Positions 20,072 to 24,678 of a stretch of DNA of 24,678 nucleotides are shown here, in pieces (position 1 is the stretch's first letter; every line of letters starts with the position of its first letter). The translations under genes were made by a program, and so were the position numbers. Source of the stretch: Avoscillospira sp045589035 (GTDB taxonomy: Bacteria; Bacillota; Clostridia; Oscillospirales; Oscillospiraceae). The notes under the pieces were generated by a model. That model did no database searches. It saw nothing but the letters and a program-made list of their open reading frames with translations, and was not told the origin of the DNA. Location of the stretch: the NCBI GenBank assembly GCA_045589035.1, contig JAZNFJ010000088.1, positions 1 to 24,678 of the forward strand. The letters are read 5' to 3'.

Positions 20072-20099
20072 GAGGACCGGTCTAATACCGGAAATCCTC
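20072..20099 (-). repeat. bulged hairpin between rplK and rplA
   Basis: Two stacked 5-bp helices (20072-20076 with 20095-20099, and 20077-20081 with 20087-20091) separated by a 3-base bulge, loop of 5. There is no T-run, so it is not a normal terminator. It sits directly 5' of the candidate L1 site and could stabilise or process the mRNA. Confidence 0.5.
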
Positions 20100-20113
20100 G
20101 GTCAAGCTTTTAA

Positions 20114-20542
20114 TTAGTCTTCGGAAACGAGAACGCCCATGCTGCGGCAAGTGCCGGCAACCTGGCTCATAGCGGCTTCGATGGTAGCAGCGGTCAGGTC
20201 AGGCATCTTCTTCTCTGCGATCTCACGCAGCTGAGCCTGGCTGATGGTAGCGACCTTGGTCTTGTTGGGGACACCGGAACCACTCTCAATACCCAGAGCC
20301 TTCAGAATGAGGGTGGGGGTAGGGGGAGTCTTGGTGACGAAAGTGAAGCTGCGGTCGGCATAAACCGTGATAACAACGGGGATCTTGAAGCCGGCCTGAT
20401 CCTTGGTGCGCTCGTTGAATTCCTTAATGAAGGCGGCGATGTTCACGCCGTGCTGACCGAGAGCGGGACCGACAGGGGGGGAAGCGGTAGCCTTAGCTGC
20501 CGGAATCTGCAGTTTGATATAACCTGTTACTTTCTGTGCCAT
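20114..20542 (-). CDS. rplK: 50S ribosomal protein L11
   Basis: 142 residues, standard length. N-terminal domain: KLQIPAAKATASPPVGPALG, HGVNIAAFIKEFN; C-terminal rRNA-binding domain: PTPTLILKALGIESGSGVPN, then VATISQAQLREIA and the closing CRSMGV. L11 forms the GTPase-associated centre and is needed for stringent RelA activation. ATG 20542 has AGGAGGT upstream; the in-frame GTG at 20551 overlaps that site. It lies between nusG and rplA. Confidence 0.98.
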   Translation of the reverse strand: MAQKVTGYIKLQIPAAKATASPPVGPALGQHGVNIAAFIKEFNERTKDQAGFKIPVVITVYADRSFTFVTKTPPTPTLILKALGIESGSGVPNKTKVATISQAQLREIAEKKMPDLTAATIEAAMSQVAGTCRSMGVLVSED

Positions 20543-20564
20543 GATAAGCACCTCCTGAATAAAT

Positions 20565-20614
20565 GTGGTGATACGCAGAGCGTATTTTTGGCGGGGTCTT
20601 CACCCCTCCCACGT
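20565..20614 (-). promoter_or_regulatory. candidate L1-binding site in the rplK leader
   Basis: On the minus strand: ACGTGGGAGG, then a 5-bp GGGGT/ACCCC hairpin with GAAG loop, then a 6-bp ATACGC/GCGTAT hairpin, then ATCACCAC, followed by the AGGAGGT site of rplK. The outer GTGG/CCAC pairing encloses the two hairpins. In E. coli and other bacteria L1 represses the rplK-rplA mRNA by binding a 23S-like site at this position. Confidence 0.65.
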
Positions 20615-20633
20615 TCTGACTGTTAAATCAGCC

Positions 20634-21158
20634 TTAGTTTTCAACAACTTCCACCTGATCGAGCTCCAGCTCAACAGGTGTTTCGCGTCCGAACATGGAA
20701 ACGATAACGCGAACTTTGTTCTTTTCGACATCCAGCTCGTCCACAACGCCGATAAAGGAAGTCAGAGGACCGTCGTTGATCTTCACAGAGTCGCCGAGGC
20801 CGTAGTTGATGACGATCTCGTGCTTCTCTACACCCAGCTGGGCGACTTCGTCTTCGGTGAGGGGAGTGGGCTTGGTGCCGGAGCCGACAAAACCGGTAAC
20901 GCCTCGAACATTCTTGATGACGTACCATGCTTCATCGGTCATGATCATCTTCACCAGCACATAGCCGGGGAAGACTTTGCGGTCATAGGTCTTGGGACCA
21001 TTGTCCGTCAGCTCGGTGACAGTTTCCATAGGAATAGAGATCGTATGGATGATGTCTTCCAGATGGCGAGTCTCAACGGTTTTTTCAATGGTGGCCTTGA
21101 CGGTGTTCTCATAACCGGAGTATGTGTGGACCACATACCATTTTGCTGTTTCTGCCAT
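20634..21158 (-). CDS. nusG: transcription elongation/termination factor NusG
   Basis: 174 residues, normal length. NGN domain (about 5-95): WYVVHTYSGYENTVK, KVFPGYVLVKM (61-71) and VRGVTGFVG; KOW domain (about 118-172): GDSVKINDGPLTSFIGVVDE and VSMFGRETPVEL. NusG binds the RNA polymerase clamp and links to ribosome S10 or Rho. The ribosome site is weak (GGGT inside the end of secE); three in-frame stop-like triplets (TAATAGTAG) lie between the two genes and the gap is only 8 bases, so translation is probably coupled to secE. Confidence 0.98.
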   Translation of the reverse strand: MAETAKWYVVHTYSGYENTVKATIEKTVETRHLEDIIHTISIPMETVTELTDNGPKTYDRKVFPGYVLVKMIMTDEAWYVIKNVRGVTGFVGSGTKPTPLTEDEVAQLGVEKHEIVINYGLGDSVKINDGPLTSFIGVVDELDVEKNKVRVIVSMFGRETPVELELDQVEVVEN

Positions 21159-21166
21159 GGCTACTA

Positions 21167-21403
21167 TTAACCCTTAAACAGAGTAATGATGCCATTGACA
21201 ACAAGACCGGCAATGGCGTCGAATGCCCAAATAAAGATGCCGACAACCACGACGCAGGCGAGAACGACCAGCGTGTTGTTGACCATCTGGTTCTTGCTGG
21301 GCCAAACGACTTTCTTCAGTTCACTTCTCATTTCACGGAACCAGCGAGCAATACGCTTAGCGCCACGAACGATAAAGTTTTCCTTCTTGTTGGCTTCTGC
21401 CAT
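21167..21403 (-). CDS. secE: preprotein translocase subunit SecE
   Basis: 78 residues, one transmembrane helix (about 43-65), as in the short SecE of Gram-positives. The family signature WFREMRSELKKVVWPSKNQ precedes the helix. SecE clamps SecY in the translocon. ATG 21403 is chosen with AGGGTG 6 bases upstream; an in-frame GTG at 21412 is possible but overlaps that site. Between rpmG and nusG as in most Firmicutes. Confidence 0.96.
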   Translation of the reverse strand: MAEANKKENFIVRGAKRIARWFREMRSELKKVVWPSKNQMVNNTLVVLACVVVVGIFIWAFDAIAGLVVNGIITLFKG

Positions 21404-21419
21404 GTTGTTCACCCTTTCC

Positions 21420-21438
21420 GCATTGTCATTAACAATGC
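21420..21438 (-). repeat. small hairpin between rpmG and secE
   Basis: Perfect 7-bp stem (21420-21426 with 21432-21438), 5-base loop, one base after the rpmG stop. There is no T-run, so it is not a terminator; it may protect the rpmG 3' end or tune secE translation. Confidence 0.4.
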
Positions 21439-21439
21439 A

Positions 21440-21589
21440 TTACTTCGTCTCGTTGTGGACAGTGTGCTTCTTGCAGAATCTGCAATACTTCTTCATCTCG
21501 AGACGGTCGGGGTCGTTCTTCTTGTTTTTCATGCTGTTGTAGTTTCTCTGCTTGCACTCAGAGCATCTCAGTGTGATTTTCACGCGCAT
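21440..21589 (-). CDS. rpmG: 50S ribosomal protein L33 (zinc-binding form)
   Basis: 49 residues. The two CxxC pairs Cys9-Cys12 and Cys36-Cys39 mark the zinc-containing (C+) form of L33. The sequence MRVKITLRCSECKQRNY is characteristic. AAGGAGGTG precedes ATG 21589; the longer frame upstream lies in the operon leader and has no ribosome site. First gene of the rpmG-secE-nusG-rplK-rplA operon. Confidence 0.97.
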   Translation of the reverse strand: MRVKITLRCSECKQRNYNSMKNKKNDPDRLEMKKYCRFCKKHTVHNETK

Positions 21590-21725
21590 TATCGGCACCT
21601 CCTTAATAATTGCCTCCCTGCAATCCCACGGCCTATAATCAGATTTAGCGGATACCGAAACTACACGAGTATCCATAACCGCAGTAGAAAAATGGGCGCA
21701 AAAAAATAGCCCCTTTTTCACAGGT
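21590..21725 (-). other. long 5' leader of the rpmG operon
   Basis: About 135 transcribed, apparently non-coding bases between the promoter and rpmG. It holds a 6-bp GGATAC/GTATCC stem with a 13-base loop (21650-21674) and a short GGGC/GCCC hairpin with a T-rich loop. I recognise no known riboswitch or ribosomal leader class. Confidence 0.4.
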
Positions 21726-21731
21726 ACGAGT

Positions 21732-21760
21732 ATCATACCACAGGAGGCTGCCAAGGTCAA
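21732..21760 (-). promoter_or_regulatory. promoter of the rpmG-secE-nusG-rplK-rplA operon
   Basis: On the minus strand: TTGACC (21755-21760), 17-bp spacer, TATGAT (21732-21737). Confidence 0.75.
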
Positions 21761-21809
21761 CTATATTTTTCTTGTTTTTGAAAATATTTTCCCCTTTTTC
21801 AACTATATA

Positions 21810-21818
21810 TGGTACAAT
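21810..21818 (+). promoter_or_regulatory. possible extended -10 promoter of ruvX
   Basis: TG-G-TACAAT 33 bases before the ruvX ATG. No convincing -35 is present at 16-18 bp; the extended TG may compensate. Confidence 0.45.
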
Positions 21819-21850
21819 GGGGAAGAGAAGCGCAAAGGGAGGATACAAAC

Positions 21851-22264
21851 ATGCGGATTATGGCCATTGATTACGGTGATGCCAGAACAGGAATTGCCAT
21901 TTCCGATGCGTTGGGGATGCTTGCGGGCTTTACCACCGTCATCCATGCCTATACGCAGGATAAAGTGGCAGCAGCCATCAAGGAATTGATCGCTCAGCAT
22001 CAGGTTACGGAGCTGGTCATGGGCTTTCCCAGAAACATGGATGGCTCTGAGGGACCCCGTGCATCCTTATATAAGGAATTTGCTGCGGTTCTGGAACGGG
22101 AAACCGGTCTGAAGCCGGTCATGTGGGATGAACGGAGAACCACCGTTGACGCCCATCGTATTTTATCAGAAAACAATGTCCGTGGCAAGAAGAGAAAGAA
22201 CACTGTGGATGCTGTTGCAGCATCCTTGATTTTGGAAGGCTATCTGGCATTCCGGGGCAGATAA
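21851..22264 (+). CDS. ruvX: YqgF/RuvX-family RNase H-fold nuclease (putative Holliday junction resolvase)
   Basis: 137 residues, normal length. RNase H-like fold with MAIDYGDARTGIAISD (catalytic Asp in IDYGD, about residue 6), ELVMGFPRNMDGSEG, VMWDERRTTVDA with the Glu-Arg-Arg motif, and the C-terminal NTVDAVAASLILEGYL containing the final Asp. Family members act in pre-16S rRNA 5' end maturation or are called Holliday junction resolvase-like. ATG 21851 has GGGAGGA upstream; the earlier ATG at 21809 overlaps the probable promoter. It is divergent from the rpmG operon. Confidence 0.95.
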   Translation: MRIMAIDYGDARTGIAISDALGMLAGFTTVIHAYTQDKVAAAIKELIAQHQVTELVMGFPRNMDGSEGPRASLYKEFAAVLERETGLKPVMWDERRTTVDAHRILSENNVRGKKRKNTVDAVAASLILEGYLAFRGR

Positions 22265-22297
22265 GAAAATCGCCGCTGAAACAGCGGCGATTTTCTT
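22263..22297. terminator. bidirectional terminator between ruvX and the second MATE gene
   Basis: 16-bp stem (22263-22278 with 22282-22297), AAA loop. It includes the last bases of ruvX and touches the stop codon of the convergent MATE gene. Confidence 0.88.
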
Positions 22298-23661
22298 TAT
22301 GTGGTTTGCCTGCGAATCTTTTTATAATTGAGATAAAAAGCAGTACCGGCGGCGATGGATGTAATGATCCAGGAAAACGGATAGGAGAGGTAGAGTACAT
22401 CCAAAGACCGATAGACTGCAAAAATGGTATAAATCCAGATAATTCTGAAAGCACAGGCCCCCAGAGCGGAAATGATCAAGGGCAGCCAGGATTTTCCAAG
22501 ACCTCGCAGGGAGTAGATGAGCTGATCCATGATGCCGCAGAGGAAGTAGCTCAGGCCTACGAACTTCAATCGAATCATACCGGTGGCAAGAATAGCATCT
22601 CTGTTGGGGTCGGTAGTAGGAACATACAGCGACAGCAGCTGCGGACCGAAGCAATAGACCAGGGCAGAAACGGAAAGTCCGGTGACGATCACAACAGCCA
22701 CACAGGTGAAATAAACCCGCTTGATGCGTTCATAATTCTTTGCACCGTAATTCTGACTGGTAAAGCTGAGGGCACCCTGGGCAACGGAATTGGTACAGAT
22801 GTAAATAAACCCGTCAATGTTAGCTGCGGCGGAGTTGGCGGCCATGGTCACAGCGCCGAAAGAATTGATGGAACTTTGAATCAGCACATTGGCGATGGAG
22901 AACATGGAACTGTTCAATCCGGCAGGGATTCCGATCTGCAAAAGCTGCAGGACCATGTCACCATATAGGCGGATATTTTTGATGACCAGGCGGTAAATAC
23001 CATCGGTGTGAATGAGACACCGTACAACGAGAAAAGCGGAAACGTACTGGGAAACCACTGTGGCGATGGCAACGCCTGCCACATCCATATGGAGACCGAC
23101 CACGGTTATGAGGTTCAGAACCACATTGACCACACCGGAGATGATCAGGAAACGCAGCGGTCGCTCCGTATCACCGACAGCCCGAAGAATGGCGGCGCCA
23201 AAGTTGTAAATCATCGTGGCAGGTGCGCCAAGAAAATAAATCTTCAGATACAAAGCGGCAAGGGGCAGAACCTGCGGATCGGTGTCCATCCATTGCAGTA
23301 TCGTGCCGGAGAGAAAAAATCCCAGCAGACAAACAACTGTACCGAGAATAAGACTGAGTCCCATGGAACAATGGACACAGCGGGAAAGACTCTCCTGATC
23401 ACGGCTGCCGTAATAACGGGAGACCAGAACATTGGAGGCAGTGGCGGTGCCAATGAACAGATTGACAATCAGATTGACCAGAGAACCGGTAGAACCGACG
23501 GCTGCCAATGCCAGAGAGCCGGCAAATTTTCCCACCACAATGACATCGGCGGCGTTGAAAAGGAGCTGCAAAACGCCGCTGGCCATGAGAGGCAGGACAA
23601 ATAAGAGGATTTTTTTCAGCAAAGGCCCGGAGGTCATATCGATTTCATGAGACCGCTTCAT
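22297..23661 (-). CDS. MATE-family multidrug/cation antiporter (second copy)
   Basis: A 454-residue polytopic membrane protein with about twelve helices in two related halves. Typical MATE stretches are VLPLMASGVLQLLFNAADVI near the N-terminus, ILRAVGDTERPLRF after helix 4-5, GIPAGLNSSMFSIANVLIQS at the start of the second half, and SFTSQNYGAKNYERIKR. It differs clearly from the copy at 8121-9500, so it is not a recent tandem duplicate. GAGGTG lies 7 bases before ATG 23661. It is a single-gene unit with its own promoter and terminators on both sides. Confidence 0.94.
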   Translation of the reverse strand: MKRSHEIDMTSGPLLKKILLFVLPLMASGVLQLLFNAADVIVVGKFAGSLALAAVGSTGSLVNLIVNLFIGTATASNVLVSRYYGSRDQESLSRCVHCSMGLSLILGTVVCLLGFFLSGTILQWMDTDPQVLPLAALYLKIYFLGAPATMIYNFGAAILRAVGDTERPLRFLIISGVVNVVLNLITVVGLHMDVAGVAIATVVSQYVSAFLVVRCLIHTDGIYRLVIKNIRLYGDMVLQLLQIGIPAGLNSSMFSIANVLIQSSINSFGAVTMAANSAAANIDGFIYICTNSVAQGALSFTSQNYGAKNYERIKRVYFTCVAVVIVTGLSVSALVYCFGPQLLSLYVPTTDPNRDAILATGMIRLKFVGLSYFLCGIMDQLIYSLRGLGKSWLPLIISALGACAFRIIWIYTIFAVYRSLDVLYLSYPFSWIITSIAAGTAFYLNYKKIRRQTT

Positions 23662-23697
23662 GGTATTTCACCTCAAACAGATGGTGTTTCTGCCTTA

Positions 23698-23726
23698 CTT
23701 ATACTCTTGTAATCTGTAAATGTCAA
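23698..23726 (-). promoter_or_regulatory. promoter of the second MATE gene
   Basis: On the minus strand: TTGACA (23721-23726), 17-bp spacer, TATAAG (23698-23703). The leader is about 30 bases with a GAGGTG site. Confidence 0.78.
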
Positions 23727-23729
23727 CAC

Positions 23730-23760
23730 AAAAAGGAAGCAGTTTTCCTGCTTCCTTTTT
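23730..23760 (-). terminator. terminator of murC
   Basis: 13-bp stem (23730-23742 with 23748-23760), 5-base loop, A-rich and T-rich ends. It lies 5 bases after the murC stop and immediately upstream of the MATE promoter. Confidence 0.85.
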
Positions 23761-23765
23761 GCGTA

Positions 23766-24678
23766 TCAATCTTTTACCAAAACCGCATCACCGGCTTTGA
23801 AAATATCGCCTGCACCGACGGTGAGAATCAGATCACCGGACTGTGCAATCTGCCGCAGATAAGCGGTGACATCCTGCAGGCTGGGACAGTAAACGGCGCC
23901 TTCGATGGCATCGGAGATCATCTTGGAAGAAATGCCGATGTCATTGCGCTCTCGTGCTGCGTAAATATCTGTCAGAACAGCAATATCTGCTTGTTTCAGT
24001 TCACGGATAAAATCCTCCAGCAAAGCGTTTGTACGGGTGTAGGTGTGCGGCTGGAAGGCGCAGACAATGCGCTTGTAACCCATGGACTTTGCTGCAGTGA
24101 GCAGGGCGTGGAGTTCTCCGGGATGATGGGCATAGTCGTCATAGAGATCTGCGCCATGGTAGCTGCCCTTAAACTCCATGCGCCGTCCTGCACCGTGGAA
24201 ATGGTTCAGAGCTGCCGCGGCCACATCGCCGGGGATACCAGCTTCAAAAGCTGCGGCACAGGCAGCCAATGCATTGAGTGCATTGTGTCTTCCAAATACA
24301 GAGAGAGAAACATGGGCATAGAACTGTCCGTGGCAGTATACATCAAACTGCCGCCAGTCTTCAGAGAAATTTTTACCGTGCACATCATTGGTATTCTGCA
24401 GACCGAAAGTGATATAGTTTAGACCGTTCAGTGCATCCAGGACATTTTGGTCGTCACCGTTTGCAATAATCTTACCGTTCTCCGGTACCAGTTCTACAAA
24501 CTTACGGAAAGAGCATTCGATATCTTCCAAATCCTTGAAAAAGTCCAGATGGTCTGCTTCGATGTTCAGCACAATGGCGGTGGTAGGGAAGAAATTAAGG
24601 AAAGAATTGCAGTATTCGCAGCTTTCCAGAATGATGGTATCACCATTACCCACCCGGTGATTGGCTTTCAGCAAAGGA
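23766..24678 (-). CDS. murC: UDP-N-acetylmuramate-L-alanine ligase, C-terminal part (cut by window edge)
   Basis: MurC adds L-alanine to UDP-MurNAc in the cytosol. About 304 codons are present and the frame stays open to the window end, so the N-terminal nucleotide domain with the ATP P-loop is outside. Visible blocks are ESCEYCNSFL, LNIEADHLDFFKDLE, IANGDD, FGRHNALNALAACAAAF, YDDYAHHPGELHALL and AFQPHTYTRT, then the closing DLILTVGAGDIFKAGD. The apparent start at 24674 is an internal Leu codon. A terminator follows the gene. Confidence 0.95.
   Translation of the reverse strand, partial: PLLKANHRVGNGDTIILESCEYCNSFLNFFPTTAIVLNIEADHLDFFKDLEDIECSFRKFVELVPENGKIIANGDDQNVLDALNGLNYITFGLQNTNDVHGKNFSEDWRQFDVYCHGQFYAHVSLSVFGRHNALNALAACAAAFEAGIPGDVAAAALNHFHGAGRRMEFKGSYHGADLYDDYAHHPGELHALLTAAKSMGYKRIVCAFQPHTYTRTNALLEDFIRELKQADIAVLTDIYAARERNDIGISSKMISDAIEGAVYCPSLQDVTAYLRQIAQSGDLILTVGAGDIFKAGDAVLVKD

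Noticed and set aside
1..24678. tRNA, rRNA, insertion sequence, integrase, phage or CRISPR features
   Set aside because: No cloverleaf with a TTCGA-type arm, no transposase or integrase motif, and no regularly spaced repeats were seen on either strand.

Overview
The window reads as a chromosomal segment from a Gram-positive anaerobe of the class Clostridia, most plausibly an Oscillospiraceae/Ruminococcaceae-type gut bacterium. The evidence is GC content near one half, strong AGGAGG ribosome sites, sigma-A promoters with 16-18 bp spacers, a MurT/GatD pair, an SLH-domain cell-wall hydrolase, YlmH and YnzC, a four-cysteine L33, and Firmicutes gene orders such as nnrD - lipoprotein - alr - mazF and rpmG-secE-nusG-rplK-rplA. 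The genus is an inference. No tRNA, rRNA, insertion sequence, integrase, phage gene or CRISPR array is visible. No stretch over 300 bases lacks a gene; the longest non-coding stretch is the rpmG/ruvX divergent region of 261 bases.

Layout. The first ten bases hold only the start codons of a leftward gene. Rightward follow nnrD, a GerS/YdcC-like lipoprotein, alr, mazF without a visible mazE, and an unknown 146-residue protein that overlaps its convergent neighbour by 24 bp. A leftward pair encodes exonuclease III and a secreted SLH-SH3b-NlpC/P60 hydrolase. A divergent region with a palindrome leads to rightward murT-gatD. Then come a leftward operon (D,D-carboxypeptidase, family-4 uracil-DNA glycosylase, MATE exporter), a rightward operon (membrane-anchored helix-hairpin-helix protein, response regulator, histidine kinase), a leftward pair of flavoproteins, and rightward ylmH-ynzC.

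From about 18.1 to 21.8 kb lies the leftward ribosomal/transcription cluster rpmG-secE-nusG-rplK-rplA, followed by separately promoted rplJ-rplL with an L10-type leader and attenuator. Two matching leader motifs precede rplK and rplA and look like L1 autoregulatory sites. Rightward ruvX, a second leftward MATE exporter and the 3' part of murC close the window.

Functionally the region is dominated by cell-wall metabolism (alr, murT/gatD, D,D-carboxypeptidase, NlpC/P60 hydrolase, murC) and core translation/secretion. The strongest anomaly is GatD: its class-I glutaminase nucleophile (Cys94 in the S. aureus enzyme) is Asp94 here, with other active-site motifs also changed, while partner MurT looks intact. 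Other points of interest are overlapping head-to-head promoters between the carboxypeptidase and two-component operons, a possibly leaderless murT mRNA, a kinase gene with no conventional start codon, an Ala/Glu/Pro tail on L10, and rplL ending in a terminator with no rpoB after it.
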